NCBI GenBank assembly: GCA_030549205.1
Contig: JAUKTV010000009.1
Location: 186,001 to 250,000 of the forward strand
Length of the DNA stretch: 64,000 bases
Origin: Apiosordaria backusii
Taxonomy: Eukaryota; Ascomycota; Sordariomycetes; Sordariales; Lasiosphaeriaceae
Direction: 5' to 3'
A program made the position numbers and the translations under genes. The notes below the pieces were generated by a model. It ran no database searches and was not told the origin of the DNA. It saw nothing but the letters and a program-made list of their open reading frames with translations. Positions 33,833 to 44,302 of the stretch are shown here, one piece after another; positions within the stretch are counted from its first letter, which is position 1; the number at the start of each line of letters is the position of its first letter.

Positions 33833-36568
33833 ATGGCGAACCTTCAAGTACGCAACTCGGACCACTTCTCTTCTGCCACCCGGCAGAAGGCGATGGATGA
33901 TGCAAAGAAGATGCAGGCATCAGTCCATGATGAATGCGTCAAGGCCGGCAAAGAAGTACCGCCATATCTTCTCCAGGAACTGATTGGAAAGGGGAGTTTC
34001 GGTCGAGTGTACAAGGCGACTGATTTGAACACGAAAGCCCTGGTGGCCGTCAAAATCATCGATATCGAAGAGAGCGACACCCTCAATCCAAAGCTGGCCG
34101 ATACGTACAGCGAGTTCATGAAGGAGATCAGCGCCCTCAAGATCCTCAGCGACAGTGGAGCGCGAAACATCAATCTGATTCTTGATGCGTTGCCTGTCGG
34201 TCAGGCCATGTGGATGGTGACTGAGTACTGTGCTGGAGGCAGTGTGGCGACGCTGATGAAGCCGACAGCTCCGGGCGGCCTGCAAGAGAAGTGGATTATC
34301 CCGATTCTGAGAGAGGTGGCAGAGGCTGTGTATTGGGTGCACAAAGAGGGCATTATCCACCGCGATATCAAGTGCGCCAATGTGCTGGTCACAGAGAGCG
34401 GAGCGGTTCAACTTTGCGATTTTGGCGTGGCAGGCATTGTTGAGACGAAGCTCGATAAGCGGTCGACCTTTATCGGTACGCCTCACTGGATGGCCCCTGA
34501 GCTGTTCGATCCCGTCCCTTCTTACAGCACGCCGGTTGATATCTGGGCCTTTGGTTCTCTGGTGTACGAGATTGCGTCAGGCCTGCCCCCAAATGTCATG
34601 GCAGGGTTTAACATACCTCAGCTTGGCAATTACATCAAGCACCACGCACCTCGGCTGGAGGGTGATCAGTACTCGGACGAGATCAAGGATCTAGTAGCTT
34701 TCTGCCTAGTCGAAGATCCAGCAAAGCGGCCGACTATCGAACAGGTTCAGCGCCATCGGTACATTGCCAATACCGACGCCTCATACCCTACATCGGGTCT
34801 TGCCAATCTCGTCAAGGCTTATAAGCTCTGGGAAGGACAGGGAGGCATTAGAAAGTCGCTCTTTGCGCCAGTAGGCGCACAGGGCCCATCCGACTACACA
34901 TCCACCGCTTTGGCCAACGATGAGTGGAACTTTAGCACAACAGTTGACTTTGACCAGCAGCTCATGAATACCGATGCTCAGGCAGTGTATGATGTGTATG
35001 GCACCAACGTGGACTTTGAGTTCAATGAGCAATTTGCACCGCCTCCAAAGCAGAAGCCGCGGCGTCGTCTACCTCCTCAATTGCAACCAGCGGTCAAGGC
35101 TCCCCTCGAAAAGCTCTTTGATCCCAACACCATTTCAGGCTACGAGGAGAACTCTCGTGCGTATTACGGCAAGCCTCCGCCTCCGCCAACCTCAACGTCC
35201 GATCTTCCACTGAGGGACGATTCTCTCCATTCAACCTTACGAGAGTCCCTCATCGACCTCGACGCATCCTTCGACGGCGACGATCTTTCCCAGTTTGTCG
35301 ACATTGAAACAAACATGGACACCATCCGTGCTGGCATGCGAGCCCCAAGCGAGTCCGACTTTGAGGAGAACACCCTTACGGCCGCCGATAGCAGCGACTT
35401 CAACAGACCCCCACGAAGCGACCCGGTAGATATGAATCCCAACCGTCGAACTCAAGACTGGAAATTTCCCTCCATGGCTGCTCCTGCCTCAGCAAACTCG
35501 GAAATGCCTCGGTTCCCCTTCAGCGAGGAGAGACCTGCTCCCCTTGCCGCTCCCTCTGTCAATAACGACCGCCCCCCGCTCATCCACCACCAAACCGACC
35601 CTCTGGGTATGCACTCAGAACCCTACGTTGAGCTCATGAACGCCAACCAATTCCAAGACAACCGCGCCTCCGTCGGCAGTCTGATCGATCTGGACGAAAG
35701 CCTAGCTATGCCTGAGCTTACTAGGCCGTCAACAGCCAACTCTGACGTTGCCTCCATGGCTGGATCTGATATCGGGGGTGCCAACCCCTTTGATCTCGAG
35801 CGTCACGCCTCCCTGTACCAACCTTTCCAAAATAATAACAACAGCGGTAGCATCGGAGGAGGAGCAGGAGGCGGCGGCATCCGCGAGCCATCAATTTACA
35901 TATCGGATGACACCGACTTCGCCCGCCTTAGTCTGGCGAGCGCACCGGAGGACCAAATCGTCATTCCCGATTTCAGCACCCCGCAGAGCAGCATCAACGG
36001 TGGTTCGCGGTCGCAATCTCGTGCGCATTCGCGGGCGCACTCCAGGGCGGATAGTTATGATGAGGATGGGTACTCGGCGAATGAGTATGCCGATTCGGAG
36101 TATTTGACTATGATGGGGGGTCCGAGGGGGGGTAGTGGGAGGAGGTCGAGGGCGCAGAGTAATGCGAGTGTGCAGTTGCAGCTGCCGAGAATGTTGGGGA
36201 TGAATGGGGGGATGAATGGGGATAGGAATGGGGGGGAGAGAATGATGATGAATGGGATGAATGGGATGAATGGGATGAATGGGATGAATGGGATGAATGG
36301 GATGAATGGGATGAATGGGATGAATGGGATGAATGGGATGAACGGGGGGATGGGTATGGGTATGGGTGGTATGGTGGGGGAGATGCCTGCTGTTCCGGGC
36401 CCGCCGAGTGCGAGGGTGATGCAGGGTATGGCTAGTAGAGAGGAGACGAGGGAGGACGTGATGAGGTTGCTGTCGAGCTTCTCGGAGCATCTGAGTTTTG
36501 CGAACGTGCATGTTTCTGCGCTGCCGGTGAGGGCGGGGAGGAGGGGAAGCGAGACTTATGCTCCTTAA
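33833..36568 (+). CDS. Ste20-like kinase of the germinal-centre kinase (GCK) group
   Basis: Uninterrupted frame of 911 residues. Kinase domain about 45-310: glycine loop GKGSFGRVY (52-60), VAVK lysine 74, HRDIKCANVL (176-185), DFG at 196-198, activation-loop GTPHWMAPE (215-223). HRDIKCAN together with GTPHWMAPE is typical of the GCK/Ste20 group; the domain at the N-terminus with a long tail and no PBD/CRIB fits GCKs such as fungal MST-1, SID1-like or Don3-like kinases. Which paralogue cannot be settled by eye, so no symbol is given. Family knowledge: these act upstream of NDR kinases in septation and polarity. The tail (about 340-911) is disordered, with a PPPP patch, acidic motifs of the type SLIDLD and a (MNG)11 tract near residues 806-838, and ends in a more ordered stretch. 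Confidence 0.9.
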   Translation: MANLQVRNSDHFSSATRQKAMDDAKKMQASVHDECVKAGKEVPPYLLQELIGKGSFGRVYKATDLNTKALVAVKIIDIEESDTLNPKLADTYSEFMKEISALKILSDSGARNINLILDALPVGQAMWMVTEYCAGGSVATLMKPTAPGGLQEKWIIPILREVAEAVYWVHKEGIIHRDIKCANVLVTESGAVQLCDFGVAGIVETKLDKRSTFIGTPHWMAPELFDPVPSYSTPVDIWAFGSLVYEIASGLPPNVMAGFNIPQLGNYIKHHAPRLEGDQYSDEIKDLVAFCLVEDPAKRPTIEQVQRHRYIANTDASYPTSGLANLVKAYKLWEGQGGIRKSLFAPVGAQGPSDYTSTALANDEWNFSTTVDFDQQLMNTDAQAVYDVYGTNVDFEFNEQFAPPPKQKPRRRLPPQLQPAVKAPLEKLFDPNTISGYEENSRAYYGKPPPPPTSTSDLPLRDDSLHSTLRESLIDLDASFDGDDLSQFVDIETNMDTIRAGMRAPSESDFEENTLTAADSSDFNRPPRSDPVDMNPNRRTQDWKFPSMAAPASANSEMPRFPFSEERPAPLAAPSVNNDRPPLIHHQTDPLGMHSEPYVELMNANQFQDNRASVGSLIDLDESLAMPELTRPSTANSDVASMAGSDIGGANPFDLERHASLYQPFQNNNNSGSIGGGAGGGGIREPSIYISDDTDFARLSLASAPEDQIVIPDFSTPQSSINGGSRSQSRAHSRAHSRADSYDEDGYSANEYADSEYLTMMGGPRGGSGRRSRAQSNASVQLQLPRMLGMNGGMNGDRNGGERMMMNGMNGMNGMNGMNGMNGMNGMNGMNGMNGMNGGMGMGMGGMVGEMPAVPGPPSARVMQGMASREETREDVMRLLSSFSEHLSFANVHVSALPVRAGRRGSETYAP
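36248..36346 (+). repeat. Eleven-copy 9-bp tandem repeat coding (Met-Asn-Gly)11
   Basis: Eleven perfect or near-perfect copies of atgaatggg in frame with the kinase gene (the last has one change, atgaacggg), with further imperfect NGGM/GMGM units on both sides (about 36195-36375). Copy number should vary by replication slippage. The reverse strand reads as a long open (His-Pro-Ile)n frame, which is an artefact of the repeat. Confidence 0.95.
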
Positions 36569-37136
36569 TGATTGGGAATGGATGTATAGGATGGTAGCGT
36601 GGAGTTGGGGCTGGTGGACTGGGAGGCAACATAAGGGTTTCTCATGATGGATGATGGGAATGGTGGAATTGTAGGTTATGGGTGAGGGTTTGCACGGCAT
36701 TATTCTGGACGCAGGGAACTTGAGATGGCATTTCTAGTAAGATTCATTGTAATGAATGATAATCAATTCAAATTTCTATTTTGTAAGAAAATGGTGGTCA
36801 AATCCTGATTTTAAGGGGCTCAGAGGTGAAGTTTGGGCAGCGGCAGCCAAGTTCAAAGGGCGAGGATGATCAAGATAAAAATTTCTCCATGACTCAACTC
36901 TAAGCCCTCTCAACACCGCAACTTCGCATTCACAGCTACCCTTCCAGGCACCAGCCAAATGTCTTTCTTATGAACCGAAGTTCAACATTTTAACTCAAAT
37001 CGACAAATTGGCGACTTTTTCCAGAACCAGCCTTTCAGCGCGCTGGTTCGCAGCAGCACCCTCACTCAACCATCACTTTTATCACATCTCCACCTTTCAC
37101 AACCACCACCACCACCAAAGACATCATCTTCACACA
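36569..37136. promoter_or_regulatory. Intergenic region and 5' leader of SUA5
   Basis: 568 bp between the kinase stop and the SUA5 ATG. The final about 130 bases (37008-37136) are open in the SUA5 frame and encode a possible presequence starting at a TTG (see findings). No other motif is assigned. Confidence 0.5.
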
Positions 37137-38402
37137 ATGTCCAAAACCACACCACCCACCCCACCACCACCCAAAATGATAAAAACCCGCATCCTCAAAG
37201 TCCCCCCCTCCACCCCCCTAGGTTCCTGGTCCGAACCCGGCAACTCCCTCACAACTTGGACCCTCCCCCCAACCACCTCCATCCCCTCCTCCCTCACCCT
37301 CGCCGCCACAGCCCTCACCACCTCCACCGCCTCCTCCTTCACCACCCCCGTAGCCTTCCCCACCGAAACCGTCTACGGCCTCGGCGCCGACGCCACTTCT
37401 TCTGCTGCAGTAAAAGGCATCTACGCCGCCAAAGGCCGACCAAGCGACAACCCCCTCATCGTCCACGTTTGCGATTTATCCATGCTGCAATCCTACTGCA
37501 ACCCCCTCCCAGACATCTACCAGGAACTCATCGCCAATTTCTGGCCTGGACCATTGACTATACTGCTTCCCGTCCCAACTTCTGGGCAAAAGCTGCTAGC
37601 TCCAGAGGTGACGGCCGGCCTGCAAACTTTTGGTGTGCGCATGCCGGATAGCGCATTGGCGAGGACGCTGATAAAATTAGTGGGTAAGCCGCTTGCTGCT
37701 CCGAGCGCTAATGCTTCTACGAGGCCTAGCCCGACGAAGGCGGTGCATGTGCTGGAGGATCTGGAGGGGAGGATTGAGTTGATTTTGGATGGGGGGGACT
37801 GTGCGGTGGGGGTGGAGAGCACGGTGGTGGATGGGTTGTGTGATCCGCCTGTTGTGCTGAGGCCGGGAGGTGTGGGGATTGAGGAGATTAGGAGGGTAAA
37901 GGGGTGGGAGGGGGTGGTGAAGGGGTATAAGGACAAGAGCGAGGTCGGGGAAGGGGACAGGCCTAGGGCGCCGGGGATGAAGTATAAGCATTATAGTCCT
38001 AGGGCGAGGGTGGTGCTTTTTGAGGGGCATAAGACTGTGGAGGTGGGGGAGGAGATCAAGGGGCAGGAAGGGGGGAAGAAGGTTGGGATTATTAGGACGG
38101 GGAGGTGGGAGAGTTTGGTTGGTGAGGAGGAGAGGGTAGATAGTGATGAGGGGGAGGAGGGTGGGTTTACAGTTAGACAAGGGGCTGTGAGGGATAAAGA
38201 AGGGAAAGAGGTGGCTACGGTTCTGGATGTTGATCTGGGGCAGGATGTCAAGGGGGTAGCTCACGGCCTGTTCGCTGCTTTGAGAGAGCTGGATAGGTTA
38301 GAGGCTGATGTTATTTTTGTGGAAGGGGTTAGTGACGGGGATGATATTGCTGCTGCGGTTATGAACAGACTCCGAAAGGCAGCGTCAGAAATCAGGGTTT
38401 GA
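37137..38402 (+). CDS. SUA5: Sua5 threonylcarbamoyl-AMP synthase (YrdC-Sua5)
   Basis: 421 residues from the first ATG (MSKTTPPTPPPP). YrdC domain: FPTETVYGLGADATS, the KGRPSDNPLIVHV loop, FWPGPLTILLP, GVRMPDS, KPLAAPSAN and STVVDG ... VLRPGG, all in the expected order. After the linker PRAPGMKYKHYSPRA comes the C-terminal Sua5 domain. Family knowledge: it makes threonylcarbamoyl-AMP from threonine, bicarbonate and ATP for the t6A37 modification of ANN-decoding tRNAs, needed in cytosol and mitochondria. The 43 codons upstream of the ATG are open in frame from a TTG at 37008, contain no Asp or Glu and resemble a mitochondrial presequence, so a longer form is plausible. Third-position G is very common in the 3' half, opposite to the C-rich 5' half. 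Confidence 0.95.
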   Translation: MSKTTPPTPPPPKMIKTRILKVPPSTPLGSWSEPGNSLTTWTLPPTTSIPSSLTLAATALTTSTASSFTTPVAFPTETVYGLGADATSSAAVKGIYAAKGRPSDNPLIVHVCDLSMLQSYCNPLPDIYQELIANFWPGPLTILLPVPTSGQKLLAPEVTAGLQTFGVRMPDSALARTLIKLVGKPLAAPSANASTRPSPTKAVHVLEDLEGRIELILDGGDCAVGVESTVVDGLCDPPVVLRPGGVGIEEIRRVKGWEGVVKGYKDKSEVGEGDRPRAPGMKYKHYSPRARVVLFEGHKTVEVGEEIKGQEGGKKVGIIRTGRWESLVGEEERVDSDEGEEGGFTVRQGAVRDKEGKEVATVLDVDLGQDVKGVAHGLFAALRELDRLEADVIFVEGVSDGDDIAAAVMNRLRKAASEIRV

Positions 38403-38606
38403 GATCCAAAAAGCGAATAGACGATAGACACATCTCCCAAGAGAAACGAATATCAAAATTCTGACCACACTACACTGCCTCATACGGTAAATTTTTTTTT
38501 TTTGAAAGACCCCAATTCATATCAATCAGAAAATCTAATATCAGAGACGCCTGTTACCCCCTATTGCCCCAACCCACCACATTACACAGCCATTGATACT
38601 GGCCAT
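38403..38606. other. Convergent 3' region of SUA5 and RET3
   Basis: 204 bp shared 3' region with a run of about twelve T at 38490-38502. No gene. Confidence 0.5.
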
Positions 38607-39349
38607 CTACCGCATCCACTCCAAAATCTTCGACTTGCCTATTTGCGCCAAGTTGTTCATACCCTGCTCCGTGAAGGGATCAATCCGCCCCAGGTTCGTA
38701 TCTTGACTTGGCGCCTTGGAGCACCGCTGGACAATAATGGTTGGGTCCGTCTCCAAGACTACACCGTCGTCCACAATCTCGTCAATGGCGAGGGAGACCA
38801 AGTCGTAGTTCTCGATGATTGTGCGCTTGTCGACTGACTGCTTGAACAGGAGATGGAGAGCATCGCGAAGGGCGAGAAGGACGTTGTAGAGGAGGATTTC
38901 GTTTTCTTCGACGCCACCGACAACGTAGATGGCCACGTCTAGCACCAGAGGTCAGCCTAGAGTTTCAGAAAAGACAGTGAGGTTATGGCGAAACATACCA
39001 GCCTCCATCTTATAAAGTACAACCCGATTGTCGAATAGCAAGATATCCCCGGTTTGCTTGGCAGTCTTCTGGAGGAGGGCCTTCTCGAAACGGACTTGGG
39101 CGGTCTTGTCGGCGAAGGGGTTCTGAGCGGAAGCCGGGGCGGCGGTGCTTGAGGACTGACCGGCAGCCTGGTGGGGAGGGTTGTACCACTTGGAAAAGAT
39201 GCGAGAGCCGTCTTCGCTGGAGAGGATTACTACCGGGGGAGCATCGGTGTCAGCTTCATGTATAGGCGGGCGCAATAGGAGACAGATGTCGGAGCTTGGG
39301 GGGCTTTACGGATAGCGTTGACGCTATACAGCGACATTCCTGGAGCCAT
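38607..39349 (-). CDS. RET3: Coatomer zeta subunit (COPI)
   Basis: Three exons in consistent phase: 39349-39310, 39253-38999 and 38938-38607 (introns 56 and 60 nt; donors gtaaag and gtatgt; acceptors aag and tag), 208 residues. Exon 1 encodes MAPGMSLYSVNAI, and the next exon continues VVILSSEDGSRIFSKWY, the standard longin-like opening. Later motifs are FDNRVVLYK, DVAIYVVGGVEENEILLYNV and a C-terminal helical part. The exon 2 segment around residues 35-60 (Ala/Ser/Gln-rich) is a fungal insertion. Family knowledge: zeta-COP pairs with gamma-COP in the F-subcomplex and is recruited by Arf1 for Golgi-to-ER retrograde vesicles. The first acceptor (gaag) is atypical but is the only one that keeps the family start. 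Divergent from MCM4. Confidence 0.93.
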
Positions 39350-39863
39350 CTCGACTGGGTATTACTGGTCGTCTCGTATGAAAAGGGGGTATCTTATAGA
39401 ATGCGGTACGGTGTGGTGAAAGGGGGTATCTCTGTCGGGCAGTGGTATCGTCGTCGTGGATGTTGCTTGTGGCTGATAATGTGAAGCTGTCCACTCAATG
39501 GAAATTGTGGGGTGCAAGGGAGTGGCTCGTTGATGTGGCTTGAGCTGATGGCCCCACATTTTAAACGGTACGTATCTTGGGCCAGGGGTTTAATGGATTG
39601 GGCACCCCCCCACCTTCCCCCCTGACGGCCTAAGACGCGTAAAGTGGTTTTTGCTGGACGCGTTTTCGCGTTCCTCCTTCTCGCTCATTTCAACACTCTG
39701 AAGTTCTCGCAGAGTCCCACTCTGGGTTTCCTTGGAAACACTTCATCCCACCGCCGCCGCCACCCCTTCAATCACCACGTCGAATTCCCTTCCGTTGTAA
39801 CCGCTTGTACTATTTCTGTCTTCCAACTTCAGTCAGAAGAGAAGACACAGCACAACAAGAAAC
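39350..39863. promoter_or_regulatory. Divergent RET3-MCM4 promoter with cell-cycle boxes
   Basis: 514 bp between the two start codons. Within 36 bp it holds two ACGCGT boxes (39635-39640 and 39658-39663) and an overlapping TTTTCGCG (39663-39670, the complement of the SCB core CGCGAAAA). In fungi these are MBF and SBF binding sites that drive G1/S genes, a class to which MCM genes belong. The boxes lie about 200-230 bp from the MCM4 ATG. Confidence 0.7.
39635..39670 (+). promoter_or_regulatory. Cluster of two MCB sites and one SCB-like site
   Basis: Sequence shows ACGCGT at 39635-39640 and 39658-39663, followed by TTTTCGCG. Two MCB boxes 23 bp apart within one promoter are unlikely by chance; the MBF/SBF role is inferred from motif identity and the MCM4 neighbour. 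Confidence 0.7.
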
Positions 39864-42800
39864 ATGTCCTCACCATCGAAGCGGTCAACACGCAGCTCTG
39901 CGACTCCTGGGCGCAACACCAGAAGTTCGCAGGCGGCTCAAAGCAGCCCCGCTGTAGATAACACAAGAACTCCCCGCCAGACTCGGGCCTCACAATTGGC
40001 ATCGAGTCCTATGTTCTTCGGATCGTCTCCCAGCCATGCGCCCTCCTCGCCTCTCCGTCAGATGAGCAACAGCCAGAGCACCGCGGCAAACAATGCGCCC
40101 AGCTCGCCCTTGCGCCAGCAGACCGAGACACAGAGCACTGGGGACCGCACACCTCGTGCGAGTGGTCGTGGTCACTTGGTTGGAGGTGAGCTTCACTGAC
40201 CCAAACGAGTTTATTTACTTTCCCAAAGCTAACTCACCCCTGACAGACTCATCCCCTATCCGCTATGATGAATCCAGCCCAGGCCCCAACCTCACCCAAC
40301 AGTCGGACCTTCGCAGCGAAAGTAGTGCGCTTTTCGTGAATGAAGGTCAGAGATCAACCAACTACCGGTCTCACCGTGGAGATATCAACCCAGATGTCAT
40401 TCGTACACCGCGCATGCCGCGCCGGATCATCTTGGACGACGCAGGTCGAGTCGTCCGTGATGGTTCTCAGTTTGGGTCTGAGGCAGCATCTTTCTCCAAC
40501 AACAACCCCAACACATCCGAGGCGAATGCCCTTGGGGGCATGAGCCAGGGTCTCGTATGGGGTACCACCATCTCACTCGAAGACTCGTTCGCGGCTTTCA
40601 AAGACTTTCTCCGAAACTTTACCAAAAAGTATCGCATGTGGGCAGATGGTGCAAGCGAAGCCGATACCATGGGGAACCCCGAGGCGGATACGAAGCCATA
40701 CTGGGAGGCTTTGGAGAACATGTTACTACTGGGCTCCAACAAGCTGTACCTTGATCTCCGTGATCTTAAGGCCTACCCGAGGACGCTGAAGCTATGGCAT
40801 CAAGTACAGGCTTACCCCACCGAAATTATCCCAGTGATGGACCAGAGCGTACATGATTTCATGATTGATCTTGCGCGCGCCGAGATGGCGAGCCAAAGAC
40901 AAGCTTCTCTCACATCTGGTGCAAATATGCCAAACCCTTCCCAAAGCTCCGAAATGAACTTCCCGAGCTCTGACCGTGGCGAGGAGCCATCGACCCCTAG
41001 GCCTACCCAAGGGCAACAGATGACCCTCGAGGACCAAGTCTCTGCCGAGTCTTATATGGTTCGCCCCTTTGGTATTGAGTCAACCACCAACTTGAGAGAT
41101 CTCAACCCTTCCGATATGGACAAGCTGGTCTGCATCAAGGGTCTAGTGATCCGCACCACGCCTGTCATTCCCGACATGAAGGACGCCTTCTTCAAGTGCA
41201 GTGTTTGCGGGCACTCTGTCACTGTTGAACTGGACCGTGGCAAGATTCGTGAGCCAACCGAGTGCCCTCGCAATCGTTGCAAGTCCAAGAACTCGATGCA
41301 GATTATCCATAACCGCTGCACCTTCACCGATAAACAAGTGATCAAGCTGCAGGAGACCCCCGATGCTGTGCCTGCTGGCCAGACACCTCATTCGGTTTCT
41401 ATCTGTGTCTACAACGAGCTGGTCGACTTTTGCAAGGCGGGTGATCGTGTGGAGCTTACAGGTATCTACAAGGTCACTCCTGTGCGTGTCAACCCTCGGA
41501 TGCGAACGGTCAAGAGCGTCCACAAGACTTATGTGGACGTTGTCCATGTTCAGAAGACTGACAAGAAGAGAATGGGCGCCGATCCTTCGGTTCTTGACCT
41601 TGCTGAGGAGGAAGAGGCTCATATTAGTGGTCAAAGTCTCGACGAAATCAAAAAGATTTCTCCAGAAGATGAAGCCAAGATCAAGGAGACCGCTGCTCGC
41701 CCCGATATTTACGATCTTCTGTCCCGGTCTCTCGCCCCATCAATTTACGAGATGGACGATGTCAAGAAGGGTATCCTTCTCCAATTGTTTGGCGGCACCA
41801 ACAAGACCTTCGAAAAGGGCGCCAGTCCCCGCTACCGTGGCGATATCAACGTACTGTTGTGCGGTGACCCTTCCACATCCAAGTCTCAAATTCTGTCTTA
41901 TGTCCACCGCATCGCACCTCGCGGTGTGTACACCAGCGGCAAGGGTTCCTCCGCCGTCGGTCTCACAGCCTATGTTACCCGTGACCCCGAGACCAGACAG
42001 CTGGTTCTTGAGTCCGGTGCCTTGGTCCTGTCCGATGGTGGTGTGTGCTGCATTGATGAGTTTGACAAGATGAACGAGTCCACCCGTTCCGTCCTGCACG
42101 AAGTCATGGAACAGCAGACCGTCTCCGTCGCCAAGGCAGGTATCATCACCACCCTCAACGCTAGAACTTCCATCCTGGCTTCTGCCAACCCAATCGGCAG
42201 TCGCTACAACCCTGACCTCTCTGTCCCGCAAAACATCGACTTGCCACCTACCTTGCTCTCCCGTTTCGATTTGGTTTACCTCATTCTCGACCGGGCCGAC
42301 GAAAAGACCGATCAGCGCCTGGCTAGGCATCTGCTGTCCATGTACCTTGAGGACAAGCCAGAGTCAGCCTACTCCAGCAATGACATCTTGGTATGTGCCC
42401 CTTTGATCCCCCCATTTCTCTCATCATGTGCTAACATCTGACTCCTAGCCAATCGAATTCCTCACCTCTTACATCTCCTACGCCCGCCAAAAAGTTAACC
42501 CTCTGATCTCCAACGAAGCCGCCAAAGAGCTCGTCGACTCCTACGTCGAGATGCGCAAGCTCGGCCAGGACGTCCGCGCCGCTGAGAAGCGCATCACGGC
42601 CACCACCCGTCAATTGGAAAGCATGATTCGTCTCTCGGAAGCCCACGCTCGCATGCGTCTCTCTGAAACCGTTACCCAAAACGACGTAAAGGAGGCCGTG
42701 AGACTAATCAGATCTGCGCTCAAGACCGCGGCCACAGACGCACAGGGCAGAATCGACATGAGTTTGCTCACTGAGGGCACCTCAGCCGCCGAAAGGAGAA

Positions 42801-43030
42801 GAAAGGCCGACTTGAAGGATGCTATTGTCAGACTGTTGGACGAGCTGACGGCTGGCGGTCAATCGGTCAAGTTTGCTGAAGTGGCTAGGAGACTGTCCGA
42901 AGGGGCAAGCGTGCCGGTTGAGTCGGCCGATTTTGCAGAGGCGATGAGGACGTTGGAGATGGAGGGTGCTATCATGGTCAGCGGAGAGGGCGCGAGGAAG
43001 AGTGTAAGAAGGGTCACAGCTCAAGTGTAA
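39864..43030 (+). CDS. MCM4: Mcm4 (Cdc54), replicative helicase subunit
   Basis: Three exons, 39864-40185, 40247-42390 and 42449-43030, with introns of 61 and 58 nt in consistent phase, giving about 1015 residues. The N-terminal 170 residues are Ser/Pro/Thr-rich with many SPSK- and SSPLR-type sites, the usual DDK/CDK target tail. Zinc finger near 423 (FKCSVCGHS ... CPRNRCKS). Walker A GDPSTSKSQ (about 646), Walker B CCIDEFDKM (about 708), arginine finger SRFDLVYLILD (about 779), and a C-terminal winged helix. Family knowledge: Mcm2-7 is loaded at origins by ORC, Cdc6 and Cdt1 and becomes the CMG helicase; Mcm4 is the key DDK substrate. The divergent promoter has MCB sites, fitting G1/S transcription. 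Complete and confident. Confidence 0.97.
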
Positions 43031-43187
43031 TGACTTTTTTGACGGAATTTCAACTTGTTATTTTCAAGAAAAGGTATAAACAGCGCCCAAGTAGAAAGGC
43101 AGACTAGGTATAATGATGGAACGCATATATCTTCTCTTCCTTCACGTTCTTCTCTTTCTCAACGTTCTTCTCTTTCCCCCCGAGTTA

Positions 43188-44302
43188 TCAATTCCCCGCC
43201 GTCCCATTTCCAACATTCACCACCGTCTCTGTCAAACTCCCCCTATCCACCTCCTTCCCTTTGTTGGCATTCTCCACCTGAGCCTGTCGTTGCCCCCCAA
43301 CAGCCTCCGAAGCAGACACCTTACCATCCACCCCCGAGTTCTCATCCTCCGAAAGCAACACATTAGGCCTCCACTCCCTCAAATCGTCCTCGGCATCATT
43401 CAATATCTGCCTCGCCTGTGCCGCATGCGAATACGCAGGCTTCACATCCCCCGGAACAACAGGCGTGTCATCCAACAGCTCCAACAACCTCAACCCGTGC
43501 CTCGCGAGGATAATCTGCTTATCCGCTCTCTCAATCGTAGCAAGAAACTCAGCCTGGTAAGCCTCTTTCAACTTCTGTCTTGTCTGTCCCATGTTTATCA
43601 GCATCATCCCTTTTTCATTGGGTATATGGTAAGGGGGAACATACAACATTACTCAACTGCGCCTCAGCAACCAACACCTCCGCCTCAGCCCTAACCAACT
43701 CCTGCTCCAGCACCACCAGCTTCGTGCTCTGCGGCTCCTTACTCTTGATCTTTGCAATCTCATCTGCTATTTTTCTTTTACCGTCTCTCGTCGGCTGGAC
43801 GCTCCTCTCTGTATTCCTTATCACCTTTAGCGCACCCCTCGCATCATCAAGCGCGTGGGCGTAGTTGTCTTCTTGCTCTCCTATCTCGGATAACAACACA
43901 CCAATCTTGTCGCTGATATCGGAGACGGAGTCGTCTTGGGTTGCTTCGCCCCATTCGGAGAGTTGGGTGGCGATGGAGATGCGCTCTTTGGCGGCGGATT
44001 CGTGGTGGGAGATTAGACTGGAGGAGGACTTGAGGAGGCGAGAGAGGCGCTTGGAGAGGTCGGGTTGGGTGAAGGTGGGGGAGCGGAGGGAGGGGAAGGA
44101 GAAGGGTTTTCGGTGGTGGGTGGAATGGGGGTGGGATCCGGAGGAGGAGTTGGTTGAGGAGCGGTTTTGGGAGCGGATGGAGAGGGCGCGGTTCCTGGAG
44201 GGTGATGGTTGTTAGATTTTGGGGGTAGATAAGGGAAAGGGAGTGGAAGTACCACTGAGCAAAAGGGGAGAAACGGTTGCTTTCGTTGCTTTTGCGCGAC
44301 AT
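43188..44302 (-). CDS. PIL1: Pil1/Lsp1 eisosome BAR-domain protein
   Basis: Three exons: 44302-44253, 44194-43645 and 43583-43188 (introns 58 and 61 nt; donors gtactt and gtatgt), 331 residues in consistent phase. The BAR core shows the family signature: QLSEWG, SVSDISDKIGVLL, then SVQPTRDGKRKI and LEQELVRAEAEVLVAEAQLSN, continuing across the second junction into TRQKLKEAYQAEF and LELLDDTPVVPGD. N-terminal Ser/His/Arg-rich segment before the core. Family knowledge: Pil1 and Lsp1 assemble half-cylinder lattices on PI(4,5)P2 membranes to form eisosomes (MCC) that respond to membrane tension and TORC2. The sequence is more diverged than typical Pil1, notably the His/Ser-rich N-terminal part, so it may be a second paralogue. 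Convergent with MCM4. Confidence 0.88.

Noticed and set aside
33833..36568. A specific paralogue name (MST-1, SID1, Don3) for the GCK-group kinase
   Set aside because: The kinase motifs place it in the group, but choosing the paralogue needs a tree; no symbol is given.
35891..36700. 269-residue minus-strand frame with a (His-Pro-Ile)n run
   Set aside because: Antisense of the (MNG)11 repeat and disordered tail of the kinase.
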